From: CAIVAT01 sp037139855
Lineage (GTDB): Bacteria > Bacteroidota > Bacteroidia > Bacteroidales > FEN-979
DNA: 47,551 nucleotides
NCBI GenBank assembly: GCA_037139855.1
Contig: JBAXFM010000003.1
Span: forward strand, 1 to 47,551
Reading direction: 5' to 3'
Positions within the stretch are counted from its first letter, which is position 1, and every line of letters begins with the position of its first letter. This document shows, piece by piece, positions 9,304 to 16,788 of this stretch. The position numbers were made by a program, and so were the translations under genes. The notes under the pieces are model-generated. The model had not been told where the DNA came from, did no database searches, and worked only from the letters and a program-made list of their open reading frames with translations.

Positions 9304-9351
9304 GATTGAGGGTTGGGGAATTATTGGTATATCCATTGTTAATATAATAGA

Positions 9352-9379
9352 TTGATAAAAAAAAAATCTTGTAACTTTG
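9352..9379 (+). promoter_or_regulatory. Bacteroidota-type promoter for the hybrid kinase gene
   Basis: TTG at 9352-9354, a 17-base spacer, then TAACTTTG at 9372-9379, an exact match to the -7 consensus TAnnTTTG. The ATG at 9421 lies 41 bases downstream. This separates transcription of the kinase/receiver pair from the sensor-cheR operon. Confidence 0.65.
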
Positions 9380-9420
9380 TAACGTGACCAAATTGCAGCA
9401 ATATATCAACCCAACAATCT

Positions 9421-11661
9421 ATGATTAAAATCCTTTCAATTAGCGACAACTCTGATAACTTTGTGGTTCTTAATACGCTGCTCACCACATCCTTCCCTGA
9501 TGTTGTTTTTAGTTCATCACGCTCGGGTAAAACAGGAATTCAACAAGCACGGTCTACAGAACCTGACTTGATTCTGATTGATCTTGAGTTGCCTGATATG
9601 GATGGTTTTGATACATGCCGGTTGTTGAGGGAAGATACACTTTTGCAAAAAGTTTCCGTCATTATTTTAACCACAGAAAAACCAGATACATCAAACCGAA
9701 GCAACGCGTTGCATGCAGGAGCTGATGCGTTTCTCTCCATTCCACTGAACGAAAATGAGTTAATAGCGATTGTTTCAACAATGCGCAGAATAAAACAATC
9801 AGAGGTTCAGGTGACCCAGGAAAGGAAAAAGCTGGAATTGACATTTGAGGAAAGAACCAAAAGGCTTCAGGTACAACTGGATGACTTTAAAAGGACTGAC
9901 CTTGAACTGAAAAAATCATATCATGACCTCGAAATGACCAAACTGGCAACTTTAAACCTGATGGAAGACCTGAAGGCTGAGGTTGATCAGCGAAAGCGAT
10001 CTGAGGAAACGTTAAAGGAAAGTCAGCAGAAATTCATGGATTTGTCAATCATGTTTCGCTCCATCAGCGACAATATGACCGACATGCTATGGGCCAAAGA
10101 TCTGGAAAAGAAATTCATTTTTACAAACAAGTCTGTTTGCGATAATTTACTGCTTGCAACTGATACGGAAGAACCAATCGGAAAAGGCGACCTGTATTTT
10201 GCTTCACGTCAGCGTGAATTGCACACCAACGATCCTGTGTGGCACACTTTCGGTGAACTTTGTATTGATTCTGATCAGGTTGTGATGGATTCAGGAAAAC
10301 CGGAACAATTTGATGAATACGGCAACATTAAAGGACAGTTCATTTTTCTGGATGTCAGAAAATCACCATTGTATGACACCAAAGGGAAAATGATCGGTAC
10401 AGTGGGAAGTGCTCAGGATATCACCAGTGAACGTGAAATGTCAAAACAACTGGCACAAAGCGAACGTCAGTTGTCAACGCTTGTCAGCAACCTTCCCGGT
10501 ATGGTATATCGCTGCATGAACGACCGCGCCTGGTCCATGTTGTTTGTCAGTGACGGGAGTCAATCCTTAACAGGTTACACCAGTGAAGATTTCATCGACA
10601 ATCATAAAGTATTGTTTAATGACATTATTATAGAAGAATACAGGGAGATTGTTTGGAATGAGTGGCAGGTTGCACTTGCCAATGGTGACATGTATGAAGG
10701 TGAATACCCGATCATAACCTCAACCGGGGAGAAAAAATGGGTGTGGGAACGCGGGCGCGGAATATACAATGATCAGGGAGAAGTCCTATATCTGGAGGGT
10801 TACATCGAGGATATTTCAGGCCGCAGAATCGCGGAAGAGGCATTAAAAAAATTAAACAGTGAACTCGAACAACGGGTACTGGATCGCACTGCCCAGCTGG
10901 AGGCATCAAACCAGCGGCTGGAAGCCTCAAACAAGGAATTGGAGGCGTTTTCCTATTCCGTGTCTCACGATTTACGTGCACCTTTGAGGGCCATTGACGG
11001 TTTTACCCGCATCCTGTTTGAAGATTATCTTCCAATGTTTGATGAAGAAGGGAGGCGGGTATGTGCAGTCATCAAGGAAAATGCAGTCCGCATGGGGCAG
11101 CTCATCGACGACCTGCTCTCATTATCCCGGCTTAACCGCACCGACATGCAGATTGACAGGATAAACATGGCAAACCTTTCCAAAATCGTGTATGGAGAAA
11201 TTACCAGTGCCGAAGAAAAAAAGAGAACTGAATTTGAGATGATAAATGTTCATCCTGCATTCGGCGACCATATACTGGTGAGGCAGGTGCTGGTGAACCT
11301 TTTAGGCAATGCTGTCAAATTTACGTCCCAGCGTGAAATGGCAAAAGTTTCACTTTCGTCGGAAAAACAAGGCGATATGGTGGTGTTTTGCGTCAGCGAC
11401 AACGGCGCCGGGTTCGATATGAAGTATGTTGATAAACTTTTCGGAGCTTTTCAACGACTTCACAGTGTGAAAGAGTTTGATGGAACAGGTATCGGGCTTG
11501 CCATTGTTCAACGCATCATTCACAGGCATGGGGGAAAAGTTTGGGCCAAAGGAACAGTTGGTCAGGGTGCGTCATTCTATTTTTCGTTACCTTTGAAAAC
11601 CGGGGAACAAGGTATGATTACGCAGAAGGATTTACAAATAAAAAAAAATGAAACCATTTGA
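9421..11661 (+). CDS. Receiver-PAS-PAS hybrid histidine kinase
   Basis: A 746-residue soluble kinase. Order: N-terminal receiver (1-125, phospho-acceptor position D54 in LIDLELPDMDG), coiled coil (~125-205), PAS (~210-345), PAS (~350-475), HisKA with FSYSVSHDLRAPLRAIDGF (H516), and HATPase with N box NLLGNAVKFT, DNGAGFD and GTGIGLAI, the arrangement seen in phytochrome-like kinases. The receiver is irregular: the usual acidic pair near the N-terminus is S8-D9, and the conserved Lys-Pro is I107-P108, so its phosphorylation chemistry may be impaired or altered. It has its own promoter after cheR and overlaps the next receiver gene by 14 bases. It is the only gene in this block with a catalytic kinase domain, so it is the natural candidate for the output of the tailed sensors (inference). 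Confidence 0.9.
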   Translation: MIKILSISDNSDNFVVLNTLLTTSFPDVVFSSSRSGKTGIQQARSTEPDLILIDLELPDMDGFDTCRLLREDTLLQKVSVIILTTEKPDTSNRSNALHAGADAFLSIPLNENELIAIVSTMRRIKQSEVQVTQERKKLELTFEERTKRLQVQLDDFKRTDLELKKSYHDLEMTKLATLNLMEDLKAEVDQRKRSEETLKESQQKFMDLSIMFRSISDNMTDMLWAKDLEKKFIFTNKSVCDNLLLATDTEEPIGKGDLYFASRQRELHTNDPVWHTFGELCIDSDQVVMDSGKPEQFDEYGNIKGQFIFLDVRKSPLYDTKGKMIGTVGSAQDITSEREMSKQLAQSERQLSTLVSNLPGMVYRCMNDRAWSMLFVSDGSQSLTGYTSEDFIDNHKVLFNDIIIEEYREIVWNEWQVALANGDMYEGEYPIITSTGEKKWVWERGRGIYNDQGEVLYLEGYIEDISGRRIAEEALKKLNSELEQRVLDRTAQLEASNQRLEASNKELEAFSYSVSHDLRAPLRAIDGFTRILFEDYLPMFDEEGRRVCAVIKENAVRMGQLIDDLLSLSRLNRTDMQIDRINMANLSKIVYGEITSAEEKKRTEFEMINVHPAFGDHILVRQVLVNLLGNAVKFTSQREMAKVSLSSEKQGDMVVFCVSDNGAGFDMKYVDKLFGAFQRLHSVKEFDGTGIGLAIVQRIIHRHGGKVWAKGTVGQGASFYFSLPLKTGEQGMITQKDLQIKKNETI

Positions 11662-12100
11662 TCCTGTAGATATCCTCATTGTTGAAGATAATCCTAGTGA
11701 TGCCGAGTTGACTATCAGGGCATTGAAGAAAAGCAATCTGGCAAACCACATCTTTGTTGCAGAGAATGGAGAAGAAGCGCTCGATTTTATTTTTAGCCAT
11801 GGACAATTTGCTGAACGTGACAAATCGAAAACACTTAAAGTTATTTTTCTGGATCTGAAATTACCGAAAATCAGTGGATTGGAAGTTCTTAAAGCAGTTA
11901 AAGCCAATGAATTAACTAAAATGCTTCCCATTGTTATTATTACATCTTCGAAGGAGGATCCTGATATTCAGGAGGCATATGCACTGGGAGCGAACAGTTA
12001 TGTGGTAAAACCTGTTGATTTTGATTCATTCATCCATGCGATTGGGACAACAGGGCTATACTGGTTGCTCATAAACGTTCCGCCAAAAGTAAATGGATGA
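11648..12100 (+). CDS. Single-domain response regulator (Rcp1-like)
   Basis: A 150-residue stand-alone receiver. IVEDNPSD supplies the acidic residues, D69 in VIFLDLKLPKISG is the phospho-acceptor, SS in IITSSKED supplies the Ser/Thr position and the Lys lies in VVKPVDFDSF. The longer loop after the third helix (HGQFAERDKSKT) is typical of Rcp1-type regulators that pair with phytochrome-like kinases. It overlaps the kinase gene by 14 bases, so the two are almost certainly a cognate pair. There is no DNA-binding or enzyme domain, so it probably acts as a phosphorelay shuttle or by protein contact. The downstream flavodiiron gene follows directly, which could mean a shared transcript. Confidence 0.9.
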   Translation: MKPFDPVDILIVEDNPSDAELTIRALKKSNLANHIFVAENGEEALDFIFSHGQFAERDKSKTLKVIFLDLKLPKISGLEVLKAVKANELTKMLPIVIITSSKEDPDIQEAYALGANSYVVKPVDFDSFIHAIGTTGLYWLLINVPPKVNG

Positions 12101-12125
12101 CCATTACCAAAAGCGTATTTTTACA

Positions 12126-13352
12126 ATGACCGAAAACAAAGTATTACAAATTACCCGGGATGTTAGTTGGATCGGAGTTCTCGATCACGATATCGTAACC
12201 TTTGATGTTGTGATGGAGACCAAGCATGGCACTTCCTACAATTCCTATTTTATTGATGCCACAAAAAAGACAGTCGTTGAAACCGTAAAGGAGAAATTCT
12301 GGGATATCTACCTGGCTAAACTTATCTCTTTGGTTAACCCTGCTGAAATCGAATACATTGTTTTAAACCACACAGAACCGGATCACTCAGGTTGTTTGGC
12401 TCGATTGCTTGAAATTGCTCCGAAAGCCAGGGTTGTTGGCAGCGGCAATGCCATCCGCTATCTGAAAGATCTGATTGGCTACGAAATTCCACATCTGATT
12501 GTCAAGGATGGACAGACACTAAGCCTGGGAAATAAAACCCTGCAGTTTGTGGCGGCGGCTAATTTGCACTGGCCCGATTCAATCATGACCTATCTGCAGG
12601 AAGAAAAATTGTTGTTTACCTGCGATATCTTTGGTGAGCATTATTGCAATGCCGGGGTCTTCGATGATGTTGTTGGTGATTTTGACGATGCTTTCCGCTA
12701 TTATTATGATGTAATCATGAAACCCTACAGCAAATTTATGTTGCAGGCCATCGAACGCATCAGACCACTCGAAATTGCAGCCATACTTCCGGGTCATGGC
12801 GCTGTTTTACGCAAGAACTGGAAAAAATATGTAGATCTTTCTGAGCAATATGCACGTGAAGCGCTGAACGGACAGAAACCGAACCGCGTTTTTTTGGGCT
12901 ATGTATCTGCATACCAGAATACAGGGATCATTGCCGGGATGATAGCACAGGGAATAAAGGAGGCAGGCGACTTTGATGTTGACCTTTGCGATATCGAAAA
13001 GATGGATGCCGGCACCATCGAACAAAAAATAACCCAGGCATCCGCCATCGTTTTAGGCTGCCCTACGTTTAGTCAGAACATTCTGTTACCGATTTATCAG
13101 GTGTTTGCCCTGATCAATCCCATCCGCGATCGTAATAAACTGGCTGCGGCATTTGGATCCTACGGATGGAGCGGTGAAGGCGCCAAAATCATGACCTCGG
13201 CCATGAGCAATCTAAAGCTCAGGGTAATAGATGAAGGTTTGATGATCAAATTCACCCCGCACAGTGAAGTGAAGGATCGATGCATTGAGTATGGCAGAAA
13301 ATTTGGTAAACAAATGCTTGCTGGAGAAAAGAGTTTACCGGTGAGGGAATAA
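12126..13352 (+). CDS. Flavodiiron protein (FprA-type O2/NO reductase)
   Basis: A 408-residue A-type flavoprotein: an N-terminal metallo-beta-lactamase-like diiron domain and a C-terminal flavodoxin domain. Counting from the chosen start, the diiron ligands are all present: H82, E84, D86, H87 (HTEPDHSG), H148, D167 and H224 (LPGHG). The flavodoxin part begins at VFLGYVSAYQNTG. Members reduce O2 to water or NO to N2O in the cytoplasm of anaerobes, taking electrons from rubredoxin or a similar donor; no rubredoxin gene is near. The ATG at 12126 gives the usual family start (MTENKVLQI); an ATG at 12093 that overlaps the receiver stop would add 11 residues and cannot be excluded. It implies an anaerobic or microaerophilic host. 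Confidence 0.9.
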   Translation: MTENKVLQITRDVSWIGVLDHDIVTFDVVMETKHGTSYNSYFIDATKKTVVETVKEKFWDIYLAKLISLVNPAEIEYIVLNHTEPDHSGCLARLLEIAPKARVVGSGNAIRYLKDLIGYEIPHLIVKDGQTLSLGNKTLQFVAAANLHWPDSIMTYLQEEKLLFTCDIFGEHYCNAGVFDDVVGDFDDAFRYYYDVIMKPYSKFMLQAIERIRPLEIAAILPGHGAVLRKNWKKYVDLSEQYAREALNGQKPNRVFLGYVSAYQNTGIIAGMIAQGIKEAGDFDVDLCDIEKMDAGTIEQKITQASAIVLGCPTFSQNILLPIYQVFALINPIRDRNKLAAAFGSYGWSGEGAKIMTSAMSNLKLRVIDEGLMIKFTPHSEVKDRCIEYGRKFGKQMLAGEKSLPVRE

Positions 13353-13360
13353 TAAATTTG
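13353..13360 (+). promoter_or_regulatory. -7 element (TAAATTTG) for the lipoprotein gene
   Basis: An exact TAnnTTTG match that begins right after the flavodiiron stop codon. It lies 42 bases upstream of the GTG at 13403. It overlaps the possible TTG start at 13358, which argues against that start. No clear TTG is seen at the -33 position. Confidence 0.45.
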
Positions 13361-13402
13361 ATTTTTTTCAGTTATCAATTTCTCAAAGAAACCCATCCTG
13401 TG

Positions 13403-14251
13403 GTGAATTTTAACAGATACACGTTTTTATCAGGATTGTTGATCCTTGCGGGCCTTGTAAGTCTGCAATCCTGTTTGCCCGAACGTAAAGTCGCCAACAC
13501 ATTTATCCAGTCGCAACACATGATTACGTTGCTGGTTAACCCGCCTGCAATCGTTTTTAAGTACAATCACAAAGGTGAGGCGATCGAGAGATTTGATTCT
13601 CTGTCGCAAGCACAGCAGGATTCAGCGCTTTGGACCCAAAGCAGCTACATTCAGTTTATCAATGACAGCACGTTGCTCGAAAACTATATGAACAGTTTCA
13701 TCGAAGAATTGCGACTGCTAGGTTTTAACGTGTACCTGAATAGTTCCATCGATTCATTTAATGCGGTGAAACCACAATCCTACATCCTCAATGTTGCCCA
13801 GATCCAGGTGGATGAGTATTATTATCCCCTGAAGGATGAAGATGCTTTTCTCGATACAGTTTACTATAAGGAATTCAATTTGAATGCTGTCGACTTCAGT
13901 TGCTGGTTCGATCTGAGTAAAGCCGGTACAGAAACTTCAAGGAAAGCGCTGCTTTATGCCACCAATACTGCCTATGATACCTTTGACGGCCGCTTTTTCA
14001 ATGATCCGTTTTCAGGAACGGTGCGATATAAATATACCATCGACTCCCTCAAAACCAAAGATGTATATGACATGGCCACCTACCTTGGGAAAAAACATGC
14101 CGGATATCTTTACGACTTTTTTATGAATCAGTACATTGCAAAGCACCTGCCTGAAGGGATAAAGATGGAGGATTATTATCACTATAACCGCATCAGGAAA
14201 AGTTTCAATCCAGCTTATGATGAAAGGTTCGAAATTCTGGGAACAAAGTGA
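13403..14251 (+). CDS. Predicted lipoprotein of unknown function
   Basis: A 282-residue protein that I do not recognise. The start chosen is GTG 13403, which gives a compact lipoprotein signal: Asn/Arg-containing n-region, hydrophobic LSGLLILAGLVSL and lipobox LQSC, so export and lipid attachment are likely. A GTG at 13400 and a TTG at 13358 are alternatives, the last lying in the -7 element. The mature part is acidic and Tyr-rich, with no repeats or membrane segments, and no catalytic motif is evident. It is bounded by its own promoter element and by a heptamer repeat array after the stop. Its neighbours (flavodiiron protein, convergent kdp genes) do not suggest a role. Confidence 0.7.
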   Translation: MNFNRYTFLSGLLILAGLVSLQSCLPERKVANTFIQSQHMITLLVNPPAIVFKYNHKGEAIERFDSLSQAQQDSALWTQSSYIQFINDSTLLENYMNSFIEELRLLGFNVYLNSSIDSFNAVKPQSYILNVAQIQVDEYYYPLKDEDAFLDTVYYKEFNLNAVDFSCWFDLSKAGTETSRKALLYATNTAYDTFDGRFFNDPFSGTVRYKYTIDSLKTKDVYDMATYLGKKHAGYLYDFFMNQYIAKHLPEGIKMEDYYHYNRIRKSFNPAYDERFEILGTK

Positions 14252-14265
14252 TAAAGTGACATTAG

Positions 14266-14293
14266 GAATGACGAATGACGAATGACGAATGAC
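14266..14293. repeat. Heptamer array, four perfect GAATGAC copies
   Basis: Four tandem GAATGAC units lie between the convergent lipoprotein gene (ends 14251) and kdpE (ends 14324). Related arrays occur at 25681-25715 (reverse complement) and 31195-31225, each at the 3' end of a gene. Confidence 0.85.
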
Positions 14294-14323
14294 AGATTCG
14301 CCTGCCTACTTGCCCATCACTAC

Positions 14324-15025
14324 TCATGGATTTTCGATTCTCAGACGGTATCCTACTGCAGGCTCTGTAATGAGTATTACAGGGATCGATGGGTTTGATT
14401 CGATTTTCTTCCGTAGTTGTGCTATGTGAACTCTGAGAACCTGGGAATTGTCGGCATACGGGTTTCCCCATATCTCCCTGCAGATGTGTGAATGAGTCAG
14501 TACCTTGCCGCTGTTACGCATGAAAAGAGCCAGTAAACTATACTCTGTGGCGGTAAGCCTCACCTCTTCACCATTTACTTTGACGATTCGTGCGTTTCGG
14601 TCGATCCACAGAGCACCGATGGCCAGAACCGGCGATTCATCAGTTTTCAGTGTGTGGCGTATTGCAACACGAATGCGCGCAACCAATTCACCGGTATTGA
14701 AAGGTTTGGTTACATAGTCATCAGCTCCATGGTCAAGTGCATCAATTTTAATCCATGGATCATCCTGCACAGTAATAACGATCACAGGAACAGTTGACCA
14801 TTCACGCAATTGTTTTAAGGTGACAAGTCCATGCTGGTCAGGAAGTCCCAGGTCGAGCAATACAACATCGGGCTTGTTCATGGAGAGTTCGAGCAGTCCT
14901 GCGTGACTGTTTTCTGCCTCAATCACCTTGAATTGATTTGCTTCCAGGGTGATCCGTAAAAGCCGGCGAATCTGAGGTTCATCATCAATGATCAGAACCT
15001 TGTATTTGTTCCTGTTTAACTCCAT
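14324..15025 (-). CDS. kdpE: KdpE-like response regulator
   Basis: A 233-residue OmpR/PhoB-type regulator: receiver (1-120) with LIIDDEPQIRRLL, phospho-acceptor in VVLLDLGLPDQHG, and Lys in DDYVTKPFNTGEL; winged-helix DNA-binding domain (~130-230) with ATEYSLLALFMRN, LTHSHICREIWG and LRVHIAQLRKKIE. The ending VGYRLRIE is typical of KdpE. In the known system KdpE is phosphorylated by KdpD under K+ limitation and activates K+ uptake genes. Here it is the last gene of a minus-strand run (transporter, small protein, kinase, regulator), with 16 bases to the kinase stop. The target is more likely the KimA-like transporter of the same run than KdpFABC, which is absent. Because its kinase gene is interrupted, it may lack its normal phospho-donor. 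Confidence 0.9.
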   Translation of the reverse strand: MELNRNKYKVLIIDDEPQIRRLLRITLEANQFKVIEAENSHAGLLELSMNKPDVVLLDLGLPDQHGLVTLKQLREWSTVPVIVITVQDDPWIKIDALDHGADDYVTKPFNTGELVARIRVAIRHTLKTDESPVLAIGALWIDRNARIVKVNGEEVRLTATEYSLLALFMRNSGKVLTHSHICREIWGNPYADNSQVLRVHIAQLRKKIESNPSIPVILITEPAVGYRLRIENP

Positions 15026-15041
15026 ATTCGTACTTTGATTA

Positions 15042-16559
15042 TTAGATTAGCCCATTCTTTTTGAGTATCTGCTCCGCTTTTTCATTGGCTTCTTCGGCAG
15101 GAAATTCCAAGGTGATGCAAAGCCCTCCGCCTGCCTGGTTTATTGCCTTTACGGTGCCATTGTGTGCCTCAGTGATAGCTTTGGTGATGGTAAGGCCAAG
15201 ACCGGTGCCTCCACTGTTCGAACCAGGCACCCTGTAAAACTTGTTAAATAGTTTAGCCAGTGTTGTTTCGGGAACTCCCGGCCCCTGGTCAGCCACGGCG
15301 ATGGCAACTTTGTGTGGAGAAACGGAATATATCGTAATGACGATCGGTGTCCCGGCAGGAGCATATACAGCAGCGTTGTGGATCACATTGACAAGTGCCT
15401 GGACCAGGAGGCTGACATCACCCTTAATGGGCGAAACTTCTCCTGTTACCACTACCTCAGGCGTATGTTCCTTCAGCTCATGTTCAAGGGTATGCAAAGC
15501 CATACCAACGAGATCATCCGGATCACAAACCTGAAAATTTAACCTCATCCGCCCTGATTCGATTCGCGACATGTCGAGGATGTTCTCGACCAGGAAATTC
15601 AATCTCTTTGCGGCTGATTCGAGTTCTCCGGTTATCTGTCCCCTGATTTCGGGAAGTTCCGAGGTGACAGGGTCCTGTAAATTTGAAACTGCTGCAGAAA
15701 TGATCGCAATTGGCGTGCGCAATTCATGCGAAACGCTGTTCAGAATTGTATCGAAGAGCTTATCAGATTCCTGGGATATTTCCCTTACTTTGGCAAGATC
15801 TACGCTGATCTCGCGTTCGAGTGCAGAAGTTACCTAGGCAATAAAACTGTACATGAGTGATTGGGTTTCCTCATTGGGACGGATATCATCATCGAACCGG
15901 ATCCCGATTACCCCAAAGATACCACGGGGGTCTTTCAGCGGATAGAAGCCTGAAGATAGTTCATTAGGTTTCAGAAATTGTTGTGAAGCAGATAGATAGG
16001 TTTTGTCGCCGAAAAGATTTGCATTTCCAAAAGCTCGTTGGGAAAGTAAATTTCCACCTTTTTCTTGTAGAAAAATGACGATATCACTCTTGAAATGATG
16101 TTGAAAACTATCGCATGTGCGCTTTACAACATCTTTTATAGAGGTAGCATTGTTAAGTGATTCCAGAAAAGTGTTCAAGGCTTGCAATCGTTCGCGGCTT
16201 CGTAAAAGGTCATACTGACTTTTTCTGATCCGTGTAATAAGGGTAGCGCCTACCAACGCTACCATCAGGTTCGCAATGAGTGAGATGACATCATGTGCCC
16301 TGTGGATGTGAAAGGTAAAAACAGGCGGAATAAAGAAAAAATTCCATACGGCTGAGGAGACCAGCGCCGCAAAAAACACAGCACCACGACCCAGTATCAG
16401 AGAAAGCAGTGAAATGACCACCAGGAATATTAACCCGACAGCCTGATATCCGATCAACGTGGCTACAGGGAAACAGGAGGCCACAACGAGGATCACGACG
16501 GTTAGTGCAATAAAGTAGTCTTTCGGACTGGAACGCATGGCGTGGTTACCCATTTTCAT
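15042..16559 (-). pseudogene. kdpD: KdpD-like sensor histidine kinase interrupted by in-frame TAG
   Basis: Read through one stop, this is a 505-residue kinase: four TM helices of the DUF4118 type (~13-105), a GAF-like domain (~125-240), HisKA with SVSHELRTPIAI (H278), and HATPase with NVIHNAAVYAP, DQGPGVPE and GGTGLGLTI. Codon 242 is TAG (15834-15836) in MYSFIA-stop-VTSALERE. A glutamine is expected there (Q in the helix before ALER), so a single CAG-to-TAG transition explains it. Both halves are in the same frame. Between the amber codon and the histidine there is no ATG, GTG or TTG, and the nearest TTG (15722) lies two codons past the histidine, so reinitiation cannot restore a kinase. The N-terminal Usp-type KdpD domain of E. 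coli is missing. The gene overlaps the 80-residue gene by 14 bases. True mutation, sequencing error or amber suppression are all possible. Confidence 0.85.
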
Positions 16560-16788
16560 CCTTTTTATGGAATGTTTCCATCAGGGCCTCGAGAAAATTC
16601 ATCAGCAATAAAAAACACCATGCTGATAGTGCAATCTCCTTATATTCGATGATAAAGGTACACAGAAAATAGTCACGGATATACAGGATTGTGAAAACTA
16701 TTGCCAGCAGGTAAATGGTTAATTGCGCGGGAACAACCGGCTTGTAAAATGGATTGAAACGCAATATCGTACGAACAATTGTTCTCAT
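16546..16788 (-). CDS. Small two-TM membrane protein of the kdp-like cluster
   Basis: An 80-residue protein with two predicted membrane helices (roughly residues 20-40 and 49-68) and a charged C-terminus (FHKKDENG). It overlaps the transporter stop by ATGA at 16785-16788 and the kinase start by 14 bases, so it sits tightly inside the operon and is very likely translated. I do not recognise a family. Its size and place recall the small accessory subunits of transporters (KdpF stabilises KdpABC), but the sequence gives no direct support, and it is longer than KdpF. Confidence 0.65.
   Translation of the reverse strand: MRTIVRTILRFNPFYKPVVPAQLTIYLLAIVFTILYIRDYFLCTFIIEYKEIALSAWCFLLLMNFLEALMETFHKKDENG

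Noticed and set aside
13358..13402. TTG start at 13358 for the lipoprotein gene
   Set aside because: It overlaps the -7 element and puts 15 extra residues before a good lipoprotein signal that begins at GTG 13403.
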